Shown in pieces: positions 24,848 through 35,907 of a stretch of 64,000 bases of DNA. The translations under genes were made by a program, and so were the position numbers. Source of the stretch: Pieris napi (taxonomy: Eukaryota > Arthropoda > Insecta > Lepidoptera > Pieridae); contig NC_062252.1 of assembly GCF_905475465.1 (NCBI RefSeq), positions 2,418,001 through 2,482,000 of the forward strand. Reading direction: 5' to 3'. Within the stretch, counting starts at the first letter, position 1. Every line of letters starts with the position of its first letter. Under the pieces are notes generated by a model, which worked only from the letters and a program-made list of their open reading frames with translations, ran no database searches and had not been told where the DNA came from.

Positions 24848-24990
24848 CCTTTTTTTTATATAACAGGTGGCAAACGGGCAGGAGGCTCACCTGATGTTAA
24901 GTGATACCGCCCTTGGACACTCTCAATGCCAGTGGGCTCGCGAGTGCGTTGCCGGCGGTTTAAGAATTGGTACACTCTTGAAGGACTGTT
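24848..24990 (-). repeat. LINE 3' terminus (family L1), antisense
   Basis: 'ggcaaacgggcaggaggctc', 'gatgttaagtgataccgcc' and 'gggctcgcgagtgcgttgcc' are clear family hallmarks. Confidence 0.75.
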
Positions 24991-25734
24991 TTAACTAAAC
25001 TGTGTACTCACAAAGAAGTTCTCAGCACAGCGTAAACACAATTTGACAGAAAGAGATGAAAAAGTATATTAGTCAAAGTAATTGGACTGATTTATTTTTG
25101 ATTAGTAGTGAGGACATATTGGTGTCTAAAATGGAAGATATTAAGGATTATAAGTCATAAATACATAAAAAAGACCAGAGTGCAAACGTCCGAAGTGTAA
25201 CATAAAGTTATTGAGGTTATATGTGTATATACGGATTTACGCTTCGGTGACTATAACATTGGCTAGTTAATTCCATCTCAAATGAAATTAACATTGTCCG
25301 TGTAACCGAAATATGAATGTCTTTGTTAGTCTCGTAACGAAGCGTCATTGTATTTTCTATGCTTTAAATTACATAAATATTAGCGGTAATTAACAGAAAC
25401 ATAATTACAAAAACTATATTAATTCGTATTTTTATGAGACATTTTTATGACACCGCCCATTCAATGCCGGCTTTTGATTCGAAATTCAAAATTCTAAGAT
25501 AAATCCTTCCCACGCCTACGTATGCAAGAGAACTTAATATAAGTAAAAAAATATTGAGGACTGAAGGATTCTTTGTTCGCAGTGACTAATCGATTCATGA
25601 CCACACATGTGATTGTTTTGATCATAAAACGTTACGAATCTGTTCGATTGGCTTTCATTACTGCGAGGAAAATTGGTGAGATCGAAGTGAAATAGTCAAT
25701 AATTGTATTGTTTTTTTTAATAAATAACTTACAT

Positions 25735-25795
25735 TACCAGTGCTCGCGAGTGCGTTGCCGGCGTTTTAAGAATAGGTACGCTCTTTCTTGAAGAA
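25735..25795 (-). repeat. LINE 3' terminus (family L1), short fragment
   Basis: Only 'gctcgcgagtgcgttgccgg' to 'ggtacgctctttcttgaa' remains. Confidence 0.65.
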
Positions 25796-25809
25796 ACCCT
25801 ATAATAATA

Positions 25810-26290
25810 ATAATACTAGTAGTTTTTGTTTAAACAACTATTAAACTGGTACCTCTGTTATCAATACAATGATATAAGCAGAAATATTTGATAAACGATT
25901 CAATATGTGCGGTTCCTGGGCCATCGCGGTGCTTTACAGAGGATTTTAGTTTTACTCTATATTTAACACTCGCGTACATCAATTGAATATAAGCGAAATA
26001 ATGAAATGTTAATTGCTATGTAACAAATAAATGCAATGTTGAAGAGAGTGTCTTGGTCTTGCTATACTATCGGGGCGTAACTCCGACGATTTAGGAAATC
26101 GTCACGCTTATAAAACTAAGAAAGCCTGAGTGAGCCAAATGTACAGCCTTGGCTCGTACAAAACAAATTATATCTATGCTTGGTATGAGCACGACATACT
26201 TAAATTGAAAGTGCGCAATACAATATATATGCACATTCGGATACATAGAAATCTGATTATTGTTATCTCAAATACCTCATTTTGAATGTA
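25810..26290 (+). repeat. Duplicated block D24, copy 2
   Basis: Direct relative of 24090-24555, without the GC-richer insert of copy 1. Confidence 0.55.
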
Positions 26291-27454
26291 TTTCCTTAAT
26301 ACACGTGTGCACTAAGATTGTTTGATTTGAATGATAACATGCTTCTGGAATTTTATAACAGTATTATGTTACGTAGAATTACACAATATATCTGTGTATA
26401 CTCAAGCACTACAAAATAAGACTTTGTTGATGGATAAATAACGCCAATTAATTGTACTGTTTTTATTAATATATCACGCGGGCGTGACCCACTTACCTTT
26501 CTCTGTATCTTACGTTCCCCTAAGTGCAGACAAACCTCTGTACCTACTTTATTAGTAAAAATAAGACAATTTATTACATTATTAACACTTGTTTATTGAC
26601 AGCGTGTGAAGTTGTGCTATGTTTTCGTATGCCTTTCGGCAGGGTTAACGTTCCACAAAATTACTCAATAAAAATCTCAAGAACGTAATAAGTATACAAT
26701 AAACCTCAACCTTTTTAGTGCGACAAGTTGATTCCACACCAGTGGCTTTTTTAAATTTGGAACGAGAAAATAGCATCCAACATATAGGTCGTAATCGATA
26801 AAACTAGTGCATAATAGTGTCATGGTCATGATCGTGGGGAGGCGTTAGAAATAGTTTCCATTGATATTAGCCTCGCTTGATACAATTAGTGCCACTTTAA
26901 CGCTTTGCTGTCAAAGACAATCGGCAATATGTAGGAGAAGGACATAACGATTAAGTTTAATGTATGAAAGAGGGAGATGTATTACAGGTTCAAGGTTCTG
27001 ATATTAAACAAGCTGACGTCATTAATATAGTTACTTGGAACGTATGTAATGTGGTCTTTGCTAAATTATGATTACATTTACAAAAATATATACATAAACA
27101 AATTAAATATTACCTTATAGTTTTTCCAAAGACGGCACCAAGCTTTTGGATTGTATATGTGTAATTAATTTTGTGTTTCAAATTACACGGCTTGACTTAA
27201 TTTTTTTTTAATATTTTGGTAATTAATGTAACCAATATGAATTAAAGCTTGTTGCATTCGAACGGTGTAAGAAATTTACATAATGGTCTTGTTTTTATTT
27301 TTTATAAACATAAATCTTTCCTCATTCCAAAATAGTAATTATAATATAATATATTAGTGTAGATAGCACTTTTGTTTGTATGTTTTATTTGGTGGAAAAT
27401 TAAAAAAATTAAATAAATCAATCAATAGCGTTAAAACCGTTTTAGATTTGGGCC

Positions 27455-27605
27455 TCAGATTTCACTATAATAGGCAAGTAGGTGATCAGCCTCCTGTGCC
27501 TTATCATAGAGAGAACATCTATTGGTGCATAGCCGGGGTTCGTACCTACGACCTCAAGGATGAGAGTCGCAAGCTGAAGCCTCTGGGCCAACACTGCTCA
27601 GCAAA
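27455..27605 (-). repeat. tRNA-derived SINE (family S1), internal deletion
   Basis: Tail-side 'aataggcaagtaggtgatca' and head-side 'acctacgacctcaaggatga' to 'gctgaagcctctgggcca' are joined with the middle missing. It lies 285 bp left of the Polinton. Confidence 0.7.
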
Positions 27606-27883
27606 ATTGTGGAAAATTATACATAATCAAAAGCATTTAATTTTGTCCATAGTATGAAGATAGCTTTTGAAGATCATATTCTTCAATCGTAAAGAATTAA
27701 ATTAAATTTGTCACACGAGCGGCGAGTATTTATCCAGGGGTCAGGGCTGATGACCCCGTTAGAGAATAAAAGGTCCTTTGATATTAGATAGAGGAAATGG
27801 ATTTATGGCTATACGGCTTTTAAAATTACTCCGTAGACAACTTGAAGCAAGTTAAATAAAGAAAATTATACGAAAACTATTTA

Positions 27884-27889
27884 TCAGCT
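27884..27889. repeat. Polinton target site duplication, left (TCAGCT)
   Basis: The 6 bp tcagct precede the left terminus and are repeated exactly at 41477-41482. Six-bp duplications are characteristic of Polintons. Confidence 0.95.
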
Positions 27890-28399
27890 AGTAGTATGGA
27901 TTCCCGGGCACTGCCTCACCCACTGCTTCGGTAAAAAAAGCTGTTTCGGAGGCAGCGCCCGCCTAAAAAAAAAAAAAAAAAAAAAGTTTGTACTCTAACC
28001 CCACTAAACAGGACGTGCGGAGTCGAATGCACTCACTCCTGAACTGATAGCTCTAACCGTTCCAGAGATAGCTTTCCCAAAACCTTGCTAATTACTTACT
28101 AATCACCACCTTATCAGTTACTATTTCCTGCACGAAATCCCCACTCATTATCTAATTACTTAATGACTCAGTACGAATGCATCGTTATCTACTTTCCTAC
28201 ATTCACTAACCCGATCTATGGCTCTAAAAGAAAAATAGAATAATATAATATAATAAACTATATCTAACCTAACCTTACCTACGGGTCTAAGCAAACAACA
28301 ATAAATATACCTACATTAACACCATTATCTATAATAAAATTAGATGTAAGGGTTACATATTTAAATAAAACATTTTTATTCCAGGTATTATTCTTTTAT

Positions 28400-28843
28400 T
28401 TATATGTCCATTATATTTCTATACAAATTTACTAGCACCGTATCATTGTTCTCTGAGTCACTCGTAAAATTTCTAAGGAAGTCTTCTAATCTCATCCCCC
28501 TGAACTTGTAATATATGTATACCAAACAGTACTCTCCGCACACCGCCGATAGGTAATCCTGAACCGTAAGGTTATTGTATCTCCACATGCAACAATTCCT
28601 CCTTAAAAATCCTTCTATTGCTTCAATAGGTTTACGTCCAAACGAATCAAAGTATTCCCCAACTCTTTCGACGTTTATATGAATAGCCACCCAATGAGAC
28701 CCCGGCTGTGAATCAGGGTCAAGATTGCATATGATAAGTGCTGGCACCTGAGCATACATCGGCAATCGATTTGAAGGATATACGTTGCTCTGGAGGCTGG
28801 GATGTATTCTACGAAGACTCATTTGCACTTCTAGTGTGTTCAT
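28400..28843 (-). CDS. Adenain-type cysteine protease, left-TIR copy
   Basis: A complete 147-codon second copy of the protease, identical in its translation to the one at 40523-40966, transcribed towards the left end. It keeps the catalytic set H50, D66, Q95 and C102 and its own TATA box at 28912-28920 (minus strand). It exists because the inverted repeat includes the whole gene. Whether both copies are expressed cannot be told; nothing in the sequence disables this one. Confidence 0.93.
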   Translation of the reverse strand: MNTLEVQMSLRRIHPSLQSNVYPSNRLPMYAQVPALIICNLDPDSQPGSHWVAIHINVERVGEYFDSFGRKPIEAIEGFLRRNCCMWRYNNLTVQDYLSAVCGEYCLVYIYYKFRGMRLEDFLRNFTSDSENNDTVLVNLYRNIMDI

Positions 28844-28878
28844 ACTTTAATACGCGTTTACTCCCCTACTCTTTCACT

Positions 28879-28920
28879 CTTTTACTGACTACATTTATTA
28901 CTATCAATTCATATTTATAC
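28879..28920 (-). promoter_or_regulatory. Promoter of the left protease copy
   Basis: On the minus strand, TATAAATAT is followed about 30 bp later by an AGTCAGT initiator, mirror of the signals at 40447-40483. Confidence 0.6.
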
Positions 28921-29069
28921 CAATGTATTTAAACACACATAATATGATCTCAACATAAGTAATGAGTCTCTTTGTAAAAAAAGTAATGAAGGTAAATAAA
29001 AACCATGTCATATTCGATTACATTATATTTTATTATTCTTAATATCATAATAATTACATAAGTGATTGC

Positions 29070-29544
29070 TTAACTACTATAATCCACACATACATTTCTG
29101 TTCTTATCTATTTCTATAATATTTGAAAACTCTGCGTAAACTACACAGTTAATTGTTTCAGTCAATGCGCTCTCGAATCTTACTTCCATTCTTACACTAC
29201 CATGGCGTACAAGATTCCAATGCACATTAGAGTTAGCCGACAAGTCAGGTGTTAAATCAAAAGCTAGTAAACAGTATCCATTTGAATATTGTTCCCTCGA
29301 TATTCCATTACCTTCGTTAAGAAAATGTATACCGGTGCCTGAGTACAGGGTGTGGTATGCGCTAGTAAATACATCGTTTGGAAATGATGGTTGTAACGAT
29401 TTTGAAGGTATCTGTTGACCATCTATATATAGGCTAAATGAGCAAATACCAAAATTTTCAAAGTTGAAAGGATTTTTAACATAACTACCGTTGAATGCTG
29501 TATTATTCACAAAACCTATAATACATCTCTTAGGAACCTGTCCT
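29070..29544 (-). pseudogene. Truncated major capsid gene, left-TIR copy (last 158 codons)
   Basis: The C-terminal part of the double jelly-roll capsid protein, identical in translation to the end of the full gene at 38983-40296, cut off where the inverted repeat stops. The frame continues a few codons into unrelated DNA but has no capsid start. It holds at most part of the second jelly roll and cannot make a capsid protein by itself. Confidence 0.92.
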
Positions 29545-29561
29545 ATAATATACTTCAAAAG

Positions 29562-29720
29562 TAATGAAGGTTAATAAAAACCTGATAAGGTTATTCGTTT
29601 ATATTTTCATATTCGTAAATATATTTTATTGTTCTTAATATTATAATAATTATACGTATATGTGGTTGCTAAACTACTAGATACACACATTTCTGTTATT
29701 ATCTATTTCAAAAATATTTA
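29562..29720 (-). pseudogene. Diverged relic of a capsid gene 3' end
   Basis: Resembles 28978-29115 (same orientation) with clear divergence: shared blocks 'agtaatgaaggt', 'tattttatt(a/g)ttcttaatat', 'ataataatta' and 'acatttctgtt'. Read on the minus strand it gives NIFEIDNNRNVC and then a stop, against NIIEIDKNRNVC in the intact gene. It is therefore an older or foreign copy of the capsid C-terminus and 3' UTR next to the present repeat boundary. Confidence 0.75.
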
Positions 29721-29866
29721 AAAAATGCAATGACTATTAAGATTGCAAAGGGTATTTAGAGTGCCCTTTGTATTTCTTATCCACATTTTACTGATAGGTA
29801 TGGATACTTGTTCAAACATGCAGTCGAGTTGAATATCGTAACTAGATAATGATATCCATTACCAGT

Positions 29867-29900
29867 CTATATAACCCGATACTTGTAGAAAGATTTAGTA
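29867..29900 (+). promoter_or_regulatory. TATA box and initiator of the 154-aa gene
   Basis: TATATAA near 29868-29874 and TTAGT at 29895-29899, 27 bp apart, about 60 bp before the ATG at 29958. Confidence 0.55.
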
Positions 29901-29957
29901 TTGTGCTCTAAGTTCGACAAAAGTGAAGTGGTTGAAAGTTTGAAATAATAAACAACA

Positions 29958-30522
29958 ATGGAGGTAAGTTATTTAAATTTTATAAATTTGGTTTCAGTAA
30001 ATTCTTTAATAATTCCTATTTATTTTTTGAAACGCATTTTGATTTGTTTATGTTATATTTCAGTCTTCATACAACCTGAAAGATGTGGATAAATGTTTCA
30101 GACCATATAATTATTATAATTTATCTGATGATGAAGAAGAGGTTTTAAACATAACAGAAAATAAAAATAAGAAGACCAATCGTTTAGATGACTTTTTTCT
30201 TCAAGAACCTGACCGGAAGAAGAAAAAAACTAAACTTTCTTCAAGTGTTGGCCGTGCAGGGAAGGAGGGAAGCATTTCATATATATCGACTGATAAAGAT
30301 GATGGAATGGACGCTGACATACTTGTTAAAATGGAATTATATAGTTTAAAAAAGTTGAAAGAAATCCCAGTGGCACAACATTGGAAAAATGCAGATATTC
30401 GTGTTAAATATTATATGAAAAACGATTCCAACATTGATGTTCAGATAAAGGATATTGTATACAACATAACAAAGGGGATATCCGAGGAAGATAGTGTAAA
30501 ACGTTACAGTTTTAAAAATTAG
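29958..30522 (+). CDS. Polinton protein of unknown function (154 aa, spliced)
   Basis: A two-codon first exon (ATG GAG, 29958-29963) is followed by a consensus donor gtaagt and a 100-bp intron ending in tttcag at 30063. Exon 2 (30064-30522) is in frame and gives SSYNLKDVDKCFRP onwards. The protein is strongly charged: an acidic patch SDDEEEV near residue 25, a lysine-rich patch RKKKKTK near 55, then a mixed region. I see no catalytic motif. It stands directly upstream of the polymerase in the same orientation with its own TATA box, so a replication-linked role is possible but unproved. Starting at the internal GTG at 30085 is less likely. Confidence 0.7.
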
Positions 30523-30600
30523 TTTCATTTAGTTTCTTCATGCTTCAGATTTTAATACCATATGTTTATATAATTAAGTAATGTTTCAGTTTTCCATTAG

Positions 30601-30640
30601 TATAAATACTATGTTGCATTGTACAAAGTCAATCATTGTG
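30601..30640 (+). promoter_or_regulatory. TATA box and initiator of the polymerase gene
   Basis: TATAAATA at 30601-30608 and an ATCATTG initiator near 30632-30638, about 30 bp apart and 85 bp before the ATG at 30719. Confidence 0.55.
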
Positions 30641-30718
30641 CTTTTTGTTGAAGACCTTTGCGCATTAAGGTTAAAAGTGTGAGACAAAAAACAGTTGTGA
30701 AACAAATACATATATACA

Positions 30719-33700
30719 ATGTCTCAAGAATGTGTTAGTGTTTTTTTTGATGAAATGGATCATGAATTTGAAAGCTTATCCATTGATACAATTGAACTTT
30801 TCAACGTTTGTGATGAAATAGAAAGAAATGATTTAAATCACCCATTTTATGATCAAAGAATGATGGTGCTATGTGATGAATTCGATGGGAAACTGTGAGT
30901 ATATTTAATAATCATATTTTCTATATATATTTAATTTTTTTTTTATTTTTTATTTCTCTATTCGCATTTCTAACAGTTAAATATAATAAAATTTTATTCG
31001 ACAGGGTTGATCAAATGGGTCGTGGAACTAAAAGGAAAGCAGCTGTTGATATTAACTCTGCTGACATCAAAAGAATAAAATCTGGATCGAACATGGATCT
31101 TTCACGGTCTTCACAAGAGCAATCAACATCGAATGAAGGTAATAATTTTAACATGAAATTTTGCTGTATTTGTAATAGAAATGTTTCCAAAAAATATTTC
31201 GCTAATCATCTAAGGAGCAATGCACATAAAAATAATGTAAATAAAAAACAACATTCAATAAAACCCAATGTTAAGATAATTGAGACTGCGTTCGGTAATA
31301 GAATAATAACCTATAGAGTAACTTCAGAAAATCAAAATGATTTACAGTTTGAGACACCAGAGTTATTTCTTGCATCTGTCAAAGATACAATATTTACAAT
31401 AATAAATAAATCTATAGAAGATCATACAATTTTAAAAATAAATTTCATTTTATATGGTGACTTTGTTCAGGAGACAAAAAACATTAACAACACTTTTGAT
31501 TTCCAATCAATGAATTTTATTGTTTGTATTGGTGATGATTTAAATATATTTTATACAACTCTCACGAAATCTCTAATAAACTATATAAATTCATTCGAGA
31601 GAAAGGATAGTGGGTGGAGTCTGAAAAAAATTTTACATTTAGATATGAATTTAAATCAATTTAACCCTTTAAGAGGAAAATCCTTTATTGAGTTACCACA
31701 TGATATAAAAATAAAAAAAGCTGTGATAAATGTTAAAAACACTGATGATGCCTGTTTTAAGTGGGCACTGTTATCTGCTTTATTTCCAATTCATAAAAAT
31801 TCGGATAGAGTATCATCTTACACCAAATACAGTCATAAATTAAAGTTCGGTAATATTAAATTTCCAGTCAAATTAAAGGATATACACAAAATTGAAAGTC
31901 TTAATAATATAAGCATTAATGTTTTTGGGTTAGAATATAATGAACAAAGAAAAAAGCATTGTATTGTTGGGCCATTGTATTTTACAAAGAATAAAATGCA
32001 GACTCATATAAATTTACTATATTTGACACAGGGTAAAATCGGTCATTATTGTTATATAAAAAATATGTCACGATTAATAAGTAGTCAAGTTTCGAAATCC
32101 AAGGAAGCTATATATCTATGTGACTTTTGTTTACAATATTTTTCAACATCTGAACGTTTAAATAACCATCAAAAAAATGATTGCAGACATATTTGTACAC
32201 AAATACCAAGCGTAGATAAAAATAAAAAAAATTGGTGGGGCGATATTGTATCTGAAAATAAATTAAGTTTTGATAAATTTCAACGTAAATTGATGTTACC
32301 TTTTGTTATATATGCGGATTTTGAGGCTTTTTTAAGTCCCTTAGCATCATGTTCAAACGATCCTTCAAAATCACATACAATAAATGTACAAAAACATAAT
32401 GTGTATAGTTTTGGATACTACATTAAATGCTCATACGATGATAAATTGTCTAAATATGTAACATATACTGGTGAAAACTGTGCTTTAAAATTTATGGAAA
32501 CCCTGAAAGATAATTTGACAACAATTGTTAAAAAAATTGGTTTCCAAAAAGTTGCTAATAAAATATCACCAATTCAGCAAGATATAGTTAGCAAATCTAT
32601 TCATTGTTATATTTGTAATAAAATTTTGTGTGGGAATTCAATGATTTACCACGATTGGTTTACTGGGGAATTTGTTGGGGTCATACATAAAGTTTGTTCA
32701 GAAAAATTTAGAGTACCTTACACTATACCAGTCTTCTTGCACAATTTAAGCCATTATGATGCACATTTTATCGTACATGCCTTAAACTTTGATGAAGGTC
32801 AGGTAGAAGTTCTCCCACAAAACAAAGAAAAATACATATCATTTTCAAAGGTTCTTAAAATCAATAACAGTAATGTAACTTTACGTTTTGTGGATTCCCT
32901 AAAATTTTTACCCAGTAGCTTAGATACTTTAGCAAAAAATTTAACAAAAAATAATTTTAATGAATTATCAAAATGCTTTCCCAATTCAGAAGACTTTAAA
33001 CGGCTGACTAAAAAAGGTGTATTTCCATATGAATTTATTAAAGATTTTGATACATTAAACTACAATCAACTTCCAGATCTTCCACACTTTTACAGTAGTC
33101 TCACAGATTCCATTATTTCTAATGAAGATTACAACCATGCCAAAGATGTTTGGAATCATTTCAATTGTAAAAATATGTTGGATTATTCAAATCTTTATTT
33201 AAAAACTGATGTTTTATTGTTAGCAGATATTTTTGAAAATTTTAGGCGTGTTTGCATTAAAACGTACGATTTAGACCCGGCTCATTACTATACAGCACCT
33301 GGATTAAGTTGGGATGCTATGTTAAAACATACTAAAACAGAGATTGAATTACTTTCTGATATAGATATGATTGCTTTTATTAAATCAGGAATTCGTGGTG
33401 GTGTTTCGCAATGTAGCACTCGCTATGCAAAAGCAAATAATGTTTACATGTCTGACTATAATGCGAAAGATAAAGAGTCATTCTTAATGTATTTCGATGC
33501 CAATAATCTATATGGTTGGGCAATGTCACAATATCTACCTACAGGTGGTTTTGAGTGGGTTAGTGCTGATACAGATTTTAATGTTAGTTGTTCATCAGAT
33601 ATAGGTTTTATCTTAGAAGTAGATCTGGAGTATCCGGTGGATTTACATGATAAACATTCAGATTTACCTCTTTGTCCAGAAAATATACCAGTTGGGGACG

Positions 33701-34710
33701 CTAAGGAAATTAGATTGATTCCAAACTTAAAAAATAAATCCAAATATATTATTCATTATCGAAATTTAATTCAATGTTTGAAAATGGGTTTAAAATTATT
33801 AAAAGTTTATAGAATATTAAAATTTAAGCAGAGTCCATGGTTAAAGAACTATATAGACCTTAATACACAATTAAGAACTCGAGCTAATTCTGATTTTGAG
33901 AAAGATTTCTATAAACTCATGAACAACGCAGTTTTTGGTAAGACTATGGAAAATATTGAGAAACGAGTTAACGTTAAACTGTTAACCCACTGGGAAAATA
34001 GGGGCAAAGTATTGGGGGCTGGGGATCTAATTGCTCAACCACATTTTCACAGTGTTTCAATATTTTCTGATAGTCTTGTTGCAATTCAATTAAACAAAAT
34101 GAAATTAATTTATAATAAACCTATTTATCTCGGATTTTGTATATTAGATATATCTAAAACGCTGATGTATGATTTCCACTATAATTACATGAAAGAGAAA
34201 TTTACTTCAAATCTGAAACTACTGTATACTGATACTGACAGTCTCATTTATCAAATATTTACTAGTAACTTTTATAATGATATAAAGCCAGACATTTGTA
34301 CACATTTCGATACATCAGATTATAATCCAAACAATGTTTTTAATTTTCCTCAAGTAAATAAGAAAAAATTAGGTTATTTCAAAGATGAAAATTGTGGTAA
34401 AATCTTTACAGAATTTGTGGGTTTGCGATCAAAAATGTATGCATTACAGGTAGATGATAAAATTATTACTAAGGCGAAGGGTGTTAACAAATGTGTCACT
34501 AAAAAATTAACGTTGGATAATTATAAGTCATGTTTGTTTAATAAAAACGTACAGCATTGTAAAATGTATCGGTTTAGATCATTAAAACATACAATTTTTA
34601 CACAGGAAATAAATAAGGTGTGTTTATCTTTTAATGACACAAAGCGGTACATTTTACCAAACAAAATCGATACGTTACCTATAGGTCATTACCAAATCAA
34701 TAGTATGTAA
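30719..34710 (+). CDS. polB: Protein-primed family B DNA polymerase (spliced, 1,293 aa)
   Basis: Replicates the element; related polymerases prime from a protein. Exon 1 is 30719-30894 (MSQECVSVFFDEMDHEF...), donor GTGAGT at 30895. The 110-bp intron ends in cgacag at 31004, and exon 2 is 31005-34710. Residues below use the spliced protein. A C2H2 finger lies at C112, C115, H127, H133, and a second Cys/His finger is seen further on (LCDFCLQYF). Exonuclease motifs: I DFE at 497-499, II HNLSHYD from 638, III YLKTD from 790. Polymerase motifs: A DANNLYGWAM with D890, B KLMNNAVFGKTMEN from 1029, C YTDTDS with D1135 and D1137. All catalytic residues are present. A poly(A) signal is at 34752. The frame open through the intron is a trap: its first codon is part of the donor. 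Confidence 0.93.
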
Positions 34711-34751
34711 TTAAGTATTGTAAATATAACAAATTGTAAATTTTTATGTAA

Positions 34752-34757
34752 AATAAA
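34752..34757 (+). terminator. Polyadenylation signal of the polymerase gene
   Basis: AATAAA 42 bp after the stop, followed by a T/G-rich stretch. Confidence 0.6.
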
Positions 34758-34839
34758 TTTGTTTTGTACATGTATAATGTATAAACGTGTACTGTACATT
34801 AATATTGTGATATAACACTTACATTTTTTGTATATTTCA

Positions 34840-34873
34840 TATAAATAAATTGTTTTTAAAATATCAACTTAGT
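34840..34873 (+). promoter_or_regulatory. TATA box and initiator of the eight-gene array
   Basis: TATAAATAA at 34840-34848 and CTTAGTT near 34868-34874, about 30 bp apart. A start near 34871 lies downstream of the possible TTG at 34850, which supports the first ATG at 34913 as the ATPase start. Confidence 0.55.
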
Positions 34874-34912
34874 TTTATTCCTTTCCCTGAAGAAGACAGA
34901 AGTCAAAAAATA

Positions 34913-35557
34913 ATGATTCATTTTATTCATCCCTTTGCTGCCATCGTAGCAGGACCTAGTGGATGTGGAAAATCTAACTTTGTTGCAAATTTCATTAAGC
35001 ATAAAAGTAGTATATGTAATGAGATTTTTCTAGAAATAACATGGTGTTATGATGAAATGCAGCCGCTATATAATATACCTGGAGTAAATTACCACCAAGG
35101 ACTACCGGAATTGCATATGTTTGATGGTAAAAATCCACATTTGATTATAATAGATGACTTAATGAGGGAATCTGATGGTCGAGTTGTTGATATATTTACA
35201 AAAGGTAGTCACCATAGAAATTTGAGTGTTTTTTACATAACCCAAAACTTATTTCATCAAGGAAGAGGACAGCGCGACATTTCACTTAATTCAAGTTATA
35301 TTATTTATTTTAAAAATCCCCGTGACAAAACTCAAATACGATTTCTAGCTAGACAAGTTTCACCGGAAGACACGAAGTTTATTGAAGATTCATATACCGA
35401 TGCTACTAAAGAAGCTCATGGTTATTTAATGATTGATTTGAAACAAAACACTGATGATGCTCGCCGCATAAAATCTAAAATATTTGAATCTAGTAATTTT
35501 TGTACAATATATGTTCCTATGAAAAGGTATAAGTATCTTTGTAATCAGCCACTCTAA
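34913..35557 (+). CDS. FtsK/HerA-type genome-packaging ATPase
   Basis: A 214-residue ATPase that in virion-forming relatives pumps the genome into the capsid. The protein starts MIHFIHPFAAIVAGPSGCGK: Walker A at residues 14-21, Walker B LIIIDDLM with D81/D82, and the polar motif FYITQNLFHQG with Q111 typical of A32-like packaging ATPases. The open frame extends 21 codons further up without an ATG, but the promoter position and the family N-terminus favour 34913. It is the first gene of the array; the next starts 14 bp after its stop. Confidence 0.92.
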   Translation: MIHFIHPFAAIVAGPSGCGKSNFVANFIKHKSSICNEIFLEITWCYDEMQPLYNIPGVNYHQGLPELHMFDGKNPHLIIIDDLMRESDGRVVDIFTKGSHHRNLSVFYITQNLFHQGRGQRDISLNSSYIIYFKNPRDKTQIRFLARQVSPEDTKFIEDSYTDATKEAHGYLMIDLKQNTDDARRIKSKIFESSNFCTIYVPMKRYKYLCNQPL

Positions 35558-35571
35558 GTCAGTAATGAACC

Positions 35572-35907
35572 ATGTATCAACGAATAACAACGCATAAGGA
35601 ATTGTTATCAGCTTTACATAAATTAAAACCCAAACATCGTAGGATATTACTGAAGTCTTGTAATAATCAAGAAATTAACTGTATATGTGAATGTATTCAC
35701 AATGTTTTACAAGGAAAAGTACCTTTAAAAGAGAATACAAAAACAAAATTAAAAAAAATTAAAAATCTCTTACGTAATCTGATCAGTAAAGGAAAAAGTT
35801 TTGAATACAGGAAAAATATATTAATACAAAAAGGAGGGTCCTTTCTTCCCATAATTTTGGGTACAATTCTAAGTACCCTTGTAAGTTGTTTTAATAAATC
35901 ACAATGA
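35572..35907 (+). CDS. Small basic Polinton protein with hydrophobic C-terminus (111 aa)
   Basis: Lys/Arg-rich helical N-terminal two thirds (HKLKPKHRRILLKSC; LKENTKTKLKKIKNLLRNLI), then a hydrophobic segment GGSFLPIILGTILSTLVSCF near residues 88-107. I believe similar proteins recur in Polintons next to the ATPase, but I do not know the function. It could be a DNA-binding core or membrane-associated protein. Its stop overlaps the next start as ATGA. Confidence 0.75.
   Translation: MYQRITTHKELLSALHKLKPKHRRILLKSCNNQEINCICECIHNVLQGKVPLKENTKTKLKKIKNLLRNLISKGKSFEYRKNILIQKGGSFLPIILGTILSTLVSCFNKSQ

Larger units (their letters stand above)
10813..27454. other. Gene-poor region with dispersed repeats
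   Basis: About 16 kb without a convincing exon. It holds the LINE tails, SINE, duplicated blocks and simple repeats listed separately. Most of the rest is unannotatable AT-rich DNA. If the exon at 10705 is real, this may be intron. Short open frames at 13737, 22588 and elsewhere show no recognisable protein. Confidence 0.5.
27890..29544. repeat. Polinton left terminal inverted repeat (1,655 bp)
   Basis: Pairs with 39822-41476. From the outside inwards it has the terminal AGTAGTATGG, a GC-rich stem region 'gcactgcctcacccactgc', a run of 21 A, about 400 bp of non-coding DNA, the protease gene (minus), and the last 158 codons of the capsid gene (minus). The boundary is sharp: pairing stops after 29544. 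Confidence 0.95.

Noticed and set aside
28738..28932. 64-codon frame antisense to the protease (also at 40434-40628 in the right repeat)
   Set aside because: It is present twice only because the terminal repeat is duplicated; it overlaps the protease and its promoter and resembles no protein.
30895..31004. Open frame upstream of the polymerase exon giving a hydrophobic N-terminal extension
   Set aside because: The sequence begins with a consensus donor GTGAGT and ends in an acceptor. Splicing to the exon at 30719 restores an ATG-started protein with a promoter at the right distance, so the hydrophobic stretch is translated intron.
34850..34912. 21-codon extension of the packaging ATPase starting at TTG
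   Set aside because: No ATG, and the predicted transcript start near 34871 lies inside it. The family N-terminus fits ATG 34913.
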